From Pleodorina starrii (lineage: Eukaryota > Chlorophyta > Chlorophyceae > Chlamydomonadales > Volvocaceae), in the NCBI GenBank assembly GCA_030267565.1, contig BRXU01000044.1, forward strand, positions 442,001-506,000: a DNA stretch of 64,000 nt, written 5' to 3'. The notes beneath the pieces are model-generated. The model was not told where the DNA came from, searched no databases, and worked only from the letters and a program-made list of their open reading frames with translations. Shown here one piece after another: positions 12,501 to 24,500 of this stretch (positions within the stretch are counted from its first letter, which is position 1; every line of letters begins with the position of its first letter). A program made the position numbers and the translations under genes.

Positions 12501-15500
12501 CCCCCCCCGGTACCCTTCGCTCCCCTCCACATACCCTCCCGGCCCACCGACCCGTCCCACCCCGCCTCCGTTGACTCGCAGGTCTGGTGTCGGGGCGCAT
12601 AGGGCCCGCCACGCACCTCCTGGCTTGTGGCCTGGTGCAACTGGTTTCGGAGCCGGCCGCCGTGCCGTACATGCTGCGAGCCGGGCTGGTGGACGCGGGG
12701 CAGCGCCTGCCCGACCCGCCACCTCCCCCACAAAACACAAACACCAACACCCACACCCACACCAACAGCACCGCCGGGGCGGCGGGCATGAAGCAGGTGG
12801 GTGGTGCGGGTCCCCGCCTTCTGCCCCTTCGGACAGACGGACGGACGCTCCCTTCCCCCGCTTGGAACGGGACGTGTGGTCCCCCAACTCGGCACTGCCA
12901 ACCGCCGCCGCGCCTCGGACTTGTCTGCACGGCGCTGCTCCGCCTTCCCCCCCCCCCCTTCCCTCTCTCGCCCTCCCTTCGCCCCATCCGCCGATACGCC
13001 CCCTCCCCTCCTTGGGCGCCCTTCCAGGGGCTGTGGCCATCAGGCGGATCAGGCACACACGCATTGTCACACACACACACACACACACACAGTCTCACAC
13101 ACTGTCGCACCTCCCTCGCTCTCGTTGGTTCTCCGACCGACCTACCCGCTGTTACCCGACCCGACCCGACCTGGTGACCGGCCGCCGCCCTCAGCCGAGC
13201 CTTCGGCGCCTGCCCTCCAAGTCCGCGGGGAGCATGACGCGATCCGCCCTCCTCGTGGGGGAGGGCGAGGGTGAGGAGGAGGGGGAGGAGGGGGAGGAGG
13301 AGGCGGACGGAGAGGCGGGAGGAGGGCGAGGAGGAGGGCGAGGAGGGGGCGGCGACAGAGAGGGGCCCCGCGCTGCCGCGCCCACATCGCTTCCAGGCTT
13401 TGCGGGTGAGAGGGGTGGAGGCCGTGGGTGGTGTTTGGGGGAGGGGCGGGGGGGGCTGTGCGGGGGAAAAAGTGGATGGAAGACGGAGACGGGACTAAGG
13501 ACAGGGAAGGGTAGGGGCGGGGGCGAGATTTGGGGAGGGGGTGTGTGTCGTGTCGTGTCGTGTTGTGTTTTGTGTTGGAATGCGTGTGGCTGGGTTGGCT
13601 TTTAGGGTTTTGGGCATGCGCTACCTGGCCGGGCCAGACCGGGCCGGTCGAGGGTCGAGGGCCCGATGCCCCGGAGAGATCCCGCCGCCCAAACAGCCCC
13701 TTCCGCTCCATCCTCCCCCGCCCTCAGCCCTCAGCCCCTGCTCCTCCGCCCTCCTCCGTCCTCCTCCGCCCTTCCCGCTCCTCCCCCCCCCTTCGTCTCC
13801 GCCCCCGCCGCCGCCGCCCCCCCCTCTCCATCCACGTCCCCGCAACGCCGAATCACAGATCTGGAGGCCGCAGGCGGAGGACGGGGGAAAGGGGGAGGGG
13901 GAGGGGGGCACACTCCCCCTCCCTTCTTCCACCCGGCTGCGTCTTTCGCGGCTAAAGGCGAGATGCGTACCTTAACCCCAGCCCACCCCAGCCCAGCCCT
14001 CCTTGTTGCGTTGCTGCGTTGCTGCCTTGCTAACTCCGCGGCCCGGGGAGGTTTGCCGCTCGGAGACACAGCCCTGCTCCGTGCTCCGTGATCCATGCAC
14101 CGTGCTCCGCCCTGCCATCACTGCTTCCCGCCACTGACGTCTCGTCCGCCCTCACCCCCCCTTGACCGCCCAAATCGGAATTCGATATACCTTCAATGTA
14201 CTCTCTTATTTCATGATTGCATAAACCCTATAAGGATGTGATACTCTGTTACTGTTGTCGTTGGACGTCGGTTCACTGCTCCAACCCTCCCCCCTAACTC
14301 GGTCTTTCCCCTCCTACTACCCCTCCCCCTCCCCCCCTCAAAATCACACACACAATACATGCACAAACAATACACGCACACACACGCATATACATACACA
14401 CAGGTGTTGCGCCCCATCCCCGGGGTGTGGTGGGTCTGCTCATGGACTGCGACGTACCCGGCTTCCTCGACCTGGCGTTGGCAATAATCGGACTCGTAGC
14501 ACAGCACGGCACGCCGTACGACCCAGTCAAGGGAGGGCCACCGGGATCCGGAGGCGGCATCGGCGGCGGCGGCGGCGCCGCAGCCGCCAACGGCGCCGCC
14601 GCGTCCTCCTGGGGCGCGCCCTGGCCGCCCGCTGCCCCTGGAGCCGCCGCCGCCGCTGCCGCGGCGGCGGCCGCCGCCGGGATGTCCGCGAGCGGCGGGT
14701 ACGGACTGTACGGCGGCGGCTTCTCTGGTTCGTACGACGATTCAACTGGTTCGTTCCGGCTACCGGTTCCGGATCTGGATCACGGCGGCATCCCCGCTCG
14801 GCGGCTTCTGATGTCGGGGGGCTGGGGGGCGGTGTGTTCGTGTCTGGCCTCGACAGGGGGCATGTCGCAGGTGGGGACCTGGGGGTGGGGGGGCGGGGGG
14901 GTGGGGGGGGAGGGGGGAGGGGAGGGAGGGTGGATGCGTGTGTGTGTATGTGTGTTGGCGGAAGAGGAGGGGGACGGGGAGGGGGAAGGGGGTTTCAGAA
15001 AGAACACCGGTGGTTGCGGGGAAGCGGGGGCGGTGAGATTGGAATGCGGCAATGGTGCCCCGGGGGGTGGGGGGGCGCTGGGGGCATGTGTGGATGTGGG
15101 GGGGTTTGCGGTGATAGGGAGGGGAGGGTGGTGGGGTGGGGGGGGGGACAGGGTCGACCGGGGGGGAGACGAGGGGAGGGGGTTGGAGCGGCGGCAAAGC
15201 GAAGGGAAGGGGTAGGGTCGAGGGGGCGCGCGTGCATCCTTTTACCGTATTGGCGCGTGAGGGCCCCTGGAGGGAGGGGGGATCGGGGGGTTGATAAAGT
15301 TGAGGAGGGGGGATGCAGGAGGTGGGGGGGAGGGAGGGGGGCTCGGCGGCTCAAGGTTCTACCTTCAGTGTCACGGCGGGATGTCGAAACCAAGGCTCCA
15401 TCGCGCGTGAACGATATCACAACCCTAGAAGGCGCCAAAAACCCTGACTTAGCGGGGGGATGAGGGACTGCGGACTGTTGGGGACTGTCTTGGTGCGTCG

Positions 15501-18500
15501 TCAAGGTGTGTTGGTCCAACGAAACGGTCGTCTCGCAACCCTTCACTCACCCTTCCCTTCCCTTCCCGGGATCTCCTCCTTCTCCCCGCCCCGTCCCTTC
15601 CCCACTTCGCATTTCACATAACCCACCCCACCCCTCCCCTTCACCTCCCCTCGCCTCCCCTGCCTGCCCCCCTCCCCCCCCCCCAGACCCTGCCCGACAT
15701 GGCGGCCGCCGCGCTCATGTTCCTGGCCAAGGAGGTGGGAGCGGGCTGGAGGGGGGAGAGGGGGGGGGCCGCGGGTGCGGGTGCGGGTTGGAGGGGGCAG
15801 CGGGACGACGGACGGACGGACAGCTCCGCCCCCAAAAGGAATGAAGGGGCCTGGCCTGCTTAGCTACGTGCTGTGGGCGGGGGGTGAGGGTTGGGTGGGG
15901 GTGGGGGGGGTGGGAGGGGCCAACGACGGAGGGGAAGCCAGCGGTGGGGCCGGGCGGGCGGGAGGGGGGGGAAGGGGGTAGAAGGGGCTACGAGGTCCAC
16001 GACCCCATCCCCCTTTCCCTCCACACACGCACACACGACTGACACCAGCGCCCCCCCCCCATCTTCACTACCCCCCCCCATTCCCTCCCCCCTCCCCCAA
16101 CCCCCCTCCCCCCTCCCCCCCTCCCAGGTGTACCTTTGGTCTGAGGTGCTAACCGCTCAGGCCGCCCGCCGATCAGCCCTGGAGGCGGCAGCCCGGGCGG
16201 CAGCGGAGGCGGCACCGCGCAGAAGATACGTCCGGGGGGTGAGGCTGACGGGACCCGGAGCGCCGCCGCAGGGGGGAAACAGCGGCGGAGGCGGAGGCGG
16301 AGGCGGCAACCCTCACCCTCCCGGCTCGGGCGGTGACACGACGGCCCGGGAGCGGGAGCGGGGTGGACTGTCCAGGGAGGGGGAGCAGGACAGCCGCGGT
16401 ACCGCTGACGGCGGCGAAGGAGGCGGCGACGGTGAGGGTCCGCTGGGTTTGGATTCCGGGCTTCCGTGTCCCCCCGAGGTGGCTGCGCTGTTGCGGCTGA
16501 TGATGGGGGAGGACTTCCGCACCCTCACCGCCTCGCTGCAGGTGCGGGGGGGGGAGGGAGGGAGGGGGTGGTGGTGGTGGTGGTGGGGTAGGATGGGGGC
16601 GGTGGAGTTGTTTTTTTAGTGCGATGGGAAAGGTGGTGGTGGGGGGGGGGTGGAGCCGGGGCTGTGTGCATCGGGGCCGAGGATGGGAGGGGGGAGGAGG
16701 GGGGCCCTCGCTATTCGTTGCTGGGGGAGGGGAGGGGCGGGGAGGGTGGAGGAGGGGAGGGTGGGGTGGGGGGCAAAGCTGCGCCGCGCGGTGTGTGTGG
16801 GGTGTGTGTGTTGGGGGGGGGGGTAATGGATACGTGGACCACAAACCCCCATGGGGGCCCCTCGCACCCCCCGGCGGCCCCCACTGAACCTATCGGCGTC
16901 CTTTCCCCCGCAGCGCCCTCCCGCTTCCTCCCCCCTCCTCTCCCCCGCCTTAAGGCTGCCTGCTTCTTCATCCCCTTTTTTGCCATTCCGCGCGCCCCTT
17001 TCCCCACCCACCCACCGCTTACCCCACTTCCCCCCTAAACCCTCTTCTCCCCCGCCCTCCCCGCCCCCCCCTCCAGGCCCTGACCCAGCTCCTAGGTCGG
17101 CTGCACGCCCGACCGCTGCAGTACGCCTGTCTGACTGCCTACCACCTGGCGGGGGTGCCGCTGCTCCGAAACCCGCTGGGCCGGGCGGGCATTGTGGCGG
17201 GGCTGGTGGGGGTCATGCGCAGGTGGTGAGTGAGTGGGTGGGAGGGCGGGTGGGCGGGGTGGGGTGGCCTGAGGGGGGGGCCGGGCGGGGGGGAGGGGGG
17301 GCTGGTCGGACTGGAGGCCTGAGGGGGGGGGGTCTGGCAGAGGAGGAGGGGGGGAGGGGTTGGGGTAGTGTGTGTGTGGGGGGGGAGGAAAGAGGGTGAG
17401 CGTACTGGCGGGCGGGTGTGGGTGCCTGTCCCCTCACCCCTCACCCCATACACACACGCATGTGCCGCCGCTTCATACGACATCCCACTCCCTGAAGTGC
17501 CTTTTCTTCTCCTTTCCTTCCCACCCCCCCCTTCCCCCTCCCCCCTCCCACCCCCCCCGCAACCCCCCCCAGGTACGACCTCCCCCCCAGCGAGCAGCGC
17601 GCCTTCCGAGCCACCGGCGAGTGGGCCATGGCTGCCCTGGTGCGACTGACCGCTGAGCCGGGGGGGGAACGCAACCGCTACCGACTGGCCTCCGCACATC
17701 GGGACGAGTCACCGGCGGCGGCGGCGGCTGCGGGGCAGGGGGGCAGCGCAGTCAAGGGCTTCTTCTCCGGATGCGGGTGGGTGGGTGGGTGGGGGTCGGG
17801 GTGGGGGGGTGGGTTCGGGTGGTGTGGCCATTGAGTTGGTTCAGTGATTTGGGGTTAGGGGATGGGGTCCTAAATACATGTGGGGGGTGGGGGGTGGGGG
17901 GTGGGGGGTGGGGGGTGGGGGGTGGGGGGTGGGGGGTGGGGGGTGGGGGGTGGGGGGGTGGGGGTGGGGGCGGGAAGGGGGGTGACACCGCAGCGGAAGC
18001 GACGTCAGCGGTTGACGATGTTGGGGGGAGGGAGGCACATGGCGGGACAGGGGGCAGGGGCCAGGGGTTGTGTTTCAGTCATCGGGGCCGCGGCCGTTGA
18101 TGGACACTCACTCTCCACCGTCCGTCCCCCTCAGTGCCCCCCAGGTGCACTGACCCGCGGGTCGGTCGGCTCCACCCCTCTTCACCCCCTTCACTCCCGC
18201 CGTCCCCTCATTCCCCCGCCCCGCAGGTATGCCACCGCCAACGTGCCGGGGGTGGCACCGGTCAAGGTACGGCACTGCCGTACCAGGGCTGGTGTGGCTC
18301 GGGGGAAAGTTAGAGTGGGGAGTGGGGGGTGGGGAGTGGCAGGGTGGGGGGCACGAGATGGACACCGGAATGCCGTACAGCCGTACGTCGCCACGTGCGC
18401 TTTGTGGAGTCCCCCCCCAAAACACACACACACATGTGCACACACGCCTACTCACCGCCTTTCTGCGCCACGTGTCCGATATTATTGACGTGCATACACT

Positions 18501-21500
18501 GTCGTACGCGCCGCCGAGAAGCGCTGGGTGCCCGCCGCCCCGTCCCCCCGCCTTCCCCCCCCCATCCTTTTGCCTCCCCCCATCTTTCGTCCCGCCGAGA
18601 AGCGCTGCTGGCGTTCCCGCTTGATCCCACCTGCCCCCTCCCCTTTTCCCCCTCCCACCCATCACCCTAAAAACCTCGTCTCTCGCCCCCCACCCCAACT
18701 CCCCCCCTCCCGCATCCCGCCTCCCGCACCCCCCCGTTTCCTCAGCGCACCGGCCGTACGGGTGATGAGCTGGTCCGCGGCCTCAAGTGGGGTGGCGGCT
18801 GGGGCTGGGGCTCGGGGTGGGGGGCGGGGGCGGGGGGGCGGACGGGGCTGGGGGGGCCGGTGGGCAGCGGAGCGGAGGCGGCGAGGGCGGCGAGCAAGGT
18901 GGCAGGTGAGGGTGGGGGGTTGGGGGGGTTGGGCGGGTTCGTGTGTGTGTGTGTGTGGGGGGGGGGGGGTTGAGGCGGGTTGAGGGGGGGGTTGAGGCGG
19001 GTTGAGGGGGGGGGGGTTGAGGCATTGTTGGCCGGACTGGAGGGGAAGTCAGAGTGGAAGGGAGTGGGGGAGTGCGACCGAGACAGATTCGACATGCTTT
19101 AGCACGGGAATGTCAAACCCGCCTCCACACCTGTCCTCGCCCGATCTCCCCCCTCAACCCCCTCAACCCCCACTCATCCTCTGTTCCCAGTCCCCGACGA
19201 TGACGACGAGCTAGCTCGCGAGCTGGCCGCCTCGGGTGCAGCCCCCCGCTCCGCCTCCGACCCCATCGGCCTGCTCGTCCAACTGACCTCGCTCCGGAGC
19301 CGCTCAAGATCGTCGTACGTGCACATCAAGATGCCCTCCCTGCTGCTGCTGCGCCAGTTCGCCGGGGAGAGGCAGTACAGGGTGGGTGTGTCGTACGGTT
19401 GTACTTCCGGGGTGGGGCGGGGAGGGCGCGGGGGAAGGGGAACAGAGGCGGGGGGGGGGGGGGAGGGAAAGGAAGGGGGACACCAAGGGAGGAAGAGGTG
19501 GCTGAGCCGGCGGGCATTGGGTTTGCTGTCCTGATGGCCTCAGCCCTGGGGCCCCTCCCTGCCTCAATACGGTATCCGTTCTCACCTCCCATCGCAAGTT
19601 GGCAACATCGGCAGCAGCACCGGTTTGGTACTCGTTTCCAGCCACAGCAGCTCAGTACCTGTGTCCAGACACATCTGACCACATCGGACGCCCCCACCCC
19701 ACCCCACCCCGGGGGGAGGGGACACGCGTCAAAGCGGGAAACCAACCAAAAGGCCGCCAACTGACGTACTGGCGCCTTCCCCGCCGGCCCCCCTCCTCCC
19801 GTCAATACCCCCTCCTCCCGTCCCCCTCCCCGGCTTCGGCCACAGGTCCGGCTGGTGACGGAGGGCGCTGGTACGGCACTGGCGGCGGTTGCCAACGACT
19901 CGTCGTACGACGGCCTCACCCGGGCAGCAGCCGCGGCGCTCTGGATGGAGGTGCGGCCCTCACCTCACCTTTGAGACCCCTCCGTCTCATCCTCTCCGTC
20001 TCACCCTCCTCCCTGACCCCCCTGCACCCCCCCCAAAGCGATTCGTGGACTGTCGCACTCTACCTCACCCGTCCCTCCCTCCCTCACTCCCTGACCCTCC
20101 CTCCCTTCCGCTGCTTTGGCCTCCCTCGCAGACTCCAACACACACCCGTATTGCAAACACGCCTCCCCCCCCTCTCCCCTCCTTCCCCTTTAGGCCCCCT
20201 CCCTCCCTCCCTCCCCCCTCCCCCCCTCCCTCCCCCCCTCCTTCCCCACCCCTCCCCTCCCTCCCCACCCCTCCCTCCCCCCCCCAGGTTAGTCAGACCC
20301 CCGAGGGAAGGGACCCGGGCTGGTGGAGTGCAATGGTGGAGCAGCAGCAGGCGAGTCCAAGGGGGGGGGCGGGGAGGGGAGGGGAGGGTGTGTATGTGCG
20401 TGTGCGTGTGTGTAAGGGTGGGTAGGTGGTTGGGTGTGTGCGTGTGTGCGTGCTGCTCAGGCGCCGACACTCCCTCCTGACCACCCCACTCCACTCCACT
20501 CCATTTCTGATCGCAACGCACGTCCGCTGAAACCCAACAGCGCACGTCGCCCCCCGGCCCCTGCGTCCCTCCTCACGCCTTCCCCCCCTCTCCTCTCCTC
20601 TCCTCCCCCCTCCCCCCCCTTCCCCCCCCCCCCACACACACAGGTGGGCGCGGACCCGCTCCTGGACAAGCAACTTGGGGCGGGGGCGGAGGGATACCCT
20701 CTCACCGCCCCCACCCCCACCACCACCCCCACCGCCGCCAACCACTCGGGACCTACGCCACGGACGCGCAGCGGTCTCAGTGGCCTCAGTTCGGGCACCA
20801 CCTCAGCAGTGGCGGCAGCCGGGACCGGGCCCGGGACCGGGACCGTGTCCCCCGCCCCCGTGTCCTCCTCCTCCTCCCCCTCCCCTCCCGGCGGTGAGGC
20901 CCCCCGGTTGCGGGCCCTCAGTCGCATGATTGGGTCCATGTTGGGGAGCAGTGAGGCGGAGCAGCAGCTGGTGGGGGCACGGGCGGCGGCAGGTGGGGGG
21001 GGGTGGGGGGGGAGGGTGGGGGGATATGGGGGGATTGGATGGGACCTGGAGGGGCGGCTGTGGTTGTGTGTGTGTTGGGGGGGGGGGCGGCGGCTGGTGG
21101 GCGTGTTGGTGCGTGTGGTTGTGTGTGTGTTAGCGGGGGGGGGAGGGGCGGCGATGTTGATATGTGTGGGGAGTGGGTTTGGGGAGGGGAGGGACGGAGG
21201 ACGGGGGAGGGCGGCGAGTTGGCAGGAGGCAGTCACTGGCTTTGCCACACCCGGTCGGTCACCCCCACCACCCAGAACGCTTCAGTCCCCCCCCGACCTC
21301 CGACCTCCAAGCAGCCCCCGCTACACCTTTGCTTTGCACCTTCGCTTCATGCATTTCGCTGATATCGCTTTCTGAGCCCCCCTCCTCCTTCTGCACACCC
21401 TCCCCTCCCCCCCTTCCCTCGTTGCCTCCCCCCCCCCCAACCACACACACACCCACACACCCCAACGCAAGGTCTGCTGTGTGAGGGTGACGCCGCCAAG

Positions 21501-24500
21501 TCCATCTTCCTGGCTGCCGGGGGGTTGGGGGCGCTGCTGGCGGTGGCGGGTCGGCCGCTGGTGCAGCCCGGGGTGCTGGCGGCGGTGTGTACGGCACTGC
21601 TGAACCTGTCGAGCCACGTACCGGCGCAGGTGGGGATGGGGGTGGGGGGAAGGGGGTGGAAGGGTGGTCGGGTGGTTGTGGTGGTGTGTGTGGGGGGTTG
21701 GGGATGGGGGTGGGCAGGTAAGCTGGGAGGACCCACAGGCGGAAAGGGGGGTGAAGGGACGGGAGAGGTGTGGAGAGGGTATGCGATCGGGTGCGGGTCG
21801 GAGCGCGGGGAGTGCTGTGTCGGTGTTTGGTACGGCAGTGTGTGTGCGTATGTGTATGTGTGTAGGTGTGTGTTGCGATGAGTAGGGGGCAGTTGGGTGA
21901 TGCAGGTGGTGGGCAAAGCCAGTCCTCGCGGCGAGGCGAGACAACGAGGACCTGTCGTACTGCTCACCTCACACCAGGCTGCCCTGTGCTCTTGGGGTGA
22001 AGCTCCCCCGGGTGCCCCCAAACCATCCCTTCCCCCAACCTCCCTCCCTCCCTGATCCCCCTCCCCCTGCCCCTGCCCCCCCCCCCTTCAGATGGACATG
22101 TGTCAGCGATGCGCCCGACTGCTGCTGCACATAAATGCAAAGTACACGGGCTATCACGGATACATGATCGCGCAGAGGGGACTGGCGGCAGCGGCGGAGG
22201 CGGAGGCGGACACGGAGGCGGACGCGGCGGCGTCGCGGCGCCGCCGCCGCCGCAGTAACGGCGGCGGCGGTGGCAGCGCCGGTGGCAGTGTGTTCAGCTG
22301 CAGCTATGTGGGCGGTGGAGGCGGGGCGGGTAGCTCCGTGGCTGGTGGTGGTGGTCAGGTGGCGCTGCCGCCATCCATCAAGGTGGTCAGGGAGGGAGGG
22401 AGAGAAGGGGGGCGGAGGGAGGGAAGTAGGAGGAGGGAGGGCTGGTGTGGGGCCGTCCAACCTGCCTGCCCGCCACGCCACGCCCGGCTGTCTGGCTGGC
22501 TCTCATACGGCGGGTCCACCCACCCACCTCCACCACCAACCCACCTCCATCATCCCCGACCTCCATCATCCCCCCTCAGCTGCACCAACTTCACACTGCA
22601 CCAAGTTCACACGGCACACATACACCCCCCCGGTCCCTCCCCCTCCCCCCCTCCCCCTCCCCCTCCCCCTCCCCAGCTTGAGTCCCTGGGTGCTGTTGAG
22701 GAGATCCTCTACTCCACCAGTGGCTCCCTGCACAACCTGTCCCGACACCCGGGTAACAGGGAAGCGCTGTATGTGCTGGAGCTGGCGGTGCGGACACGGG
22801 GGGCGGTGGCGGAGATGGCGGAGAGGGAGGCGGCCAGGTGGGGGGGGGGCTGGGGGGGGGAGAGGGGTGGGAGAGGGGAATGGGGTAGCGGTATGGGGGG
22901 GCTGGGGAGGGAGGGTTGCCAGAAGAACGACAGAAGTGAGGTGAAGAAAGGAAGGCAGGGCGGGGCGTGTGTGCTTACTTGATCATGAGTGTGTTCTCCC
23001 CCAAACCCCTCCAACCCCCCAACCCCCACCCCCACCCCAACTCCCTGCAGGCCTCCCCCCATCCCGGGTCTATCCCGACAGCGGGCGGCAGCGGCGCTTC
23101 TGTCCGGAGAGCTGCGACCCGACACACCCCTGCCGTCACCGCCAGGTCGACGGAGCGGAGTCGGCGCCAGCCGCAGCGGCGGCGGCGGTGGCGGCGGCGG
23201 CGGCGGCGAAGCCGATGCTGACGCCGACGACAGCGACGGCGGGTTGGGTGGCGGCGGCGGTCCCGCCACCGCCCTTTGGTCCATCACGAGTGCCAGTCCA
23301 TTCGTGCCGTGCCACCTGCGGGGGGATGCCGTACGATACGTGTCGTACAGCTCGTACCTCCAGGAGGTGTTGTCGAGGCCGCTTCACTCGCCCAGCTGGG
23401 GGGGAGGAGGCGGAGGCGGGGGAGGAGGCGGGGGTGGAGGAGGCGACGACAGCCGCAGCCAGGTCGGGGGCGGGCTGGGTTGGGGGTATGGGTGGGTGGG
23501 GTGGGGTGGCGCGTGTAGAGGTCCCTCCCGGGGGGGGGCAGTTCAGGTATGGATGAGGGAATGAGGGAAGGCGGTATTCGGATAGGGAAGACATCGACAA
23601 TAATTCTAACAATGAGTCCCTGTTGTTTGAAGGAGGCGCTGTTTTGTTGCTTGTCTGGTTGTTTGGTTCTGTGGTGGGGGGTGGGGTGGAGAGGGGTACA
23701 CGGGCTTGGTGGGGTCTTGGGTGGGGCTTCCCCCCCGCCCTGTACGAGATTAACCCCCCCGGGCAGCGGCACCAAGCGCCAAGGCCACAGCGCCGCTCCC
23801 ACCAAACCCCCTTACCCCCCTCCACCCCCCTTCCCTTCCTTCCCTTTGTCGGGGCCGCCCATCCAGCTGTCCCAACTCGCCGCGGTCCCGACAGAGGCCC
23901 CCTTGGTCCTCCCCCGGCCTTCCCCGCCGCGGGCCCCCCCCCCACACACACACTCAGCCACATTTGCCACCGGCCCCCCTCTCCCTCCCTTCCCCTCCCT
24001 TCCCCCGACAATTGGAGTCACTCCGTCCCCATGCTGGACGCTGGGCGCTGACACTCCCTGGGTTCGTGCCCCCGCCCCCCTCTTCAACCCCCCTTTCCCT
24101 GCCTCCCCCCCCCAGCCTCCCGACCCACCTTTCCCCCCCCCCATGCCCCCCTCCCCTCTCAGGCCAGCGCCTTCACGGGGGGCGGCTCCTCCTCTCTCTA
24201 CTCCTCAGGGGGAGGCAACGGAATGACCACCTGGAGGGACAGGGGCAGGGACAGGGGCAGGGACAGGGGCAGGAGGTGAGCACACGGCCAGAGCCCGACA
24301 GTGAGGCGGCGCTGTCTTCAACACAGGTCGACCAGCACCAGCACCACCACTCAGGGGTGTCCGCGGTTGGCGGCTGGAGTCGGGCGGCGGCGGCCAGCTA
24401 GGGGGGGGTCGGCAGCTCAGCTCAGCTCAGCCCAGAGGATGAACCGCCCTGGAGAGGCGCGCCTGTCTCGCAGCTCCGGCTCCGGCCTCGACGTGGATAC

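Larger units (their letters stand above)
10147..22837 (+). other. Armadillo-like repeat block (exons 8-27 of the giant gene)
   Basis: Many exons in this interval encode short amphipathic helices with the armadillo/HEAT pattern of alternating Leu/Ala/Val. Examples are VVHLGVVLLAQVVRPGLG (exon 9), ATHLLACGLVQLVS (exon 12), VVGLLMDCDVPGFLDLALAI (exon 14), LQYACLTAYHLAGVPLLRNP (exon 17), LAAVCTALLNLSSHVPAQ (exon 25), ARLLLHINAKYTGYHGYM (exon 26) and GSLHNLSRHPGNREALYVLE (exon 27). The ALLNLSSH and SLHNLSRHPGN strings are close to the classic ARM consensus LxNLSxxxxN. Repeats are separated by Gly/Ala/Ser-rich inserts, so repeat number cannot be fixed by eye. ARM arrays form right-handed superhelices for protein binding; partners are unknown. 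Confidence 0.65.
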
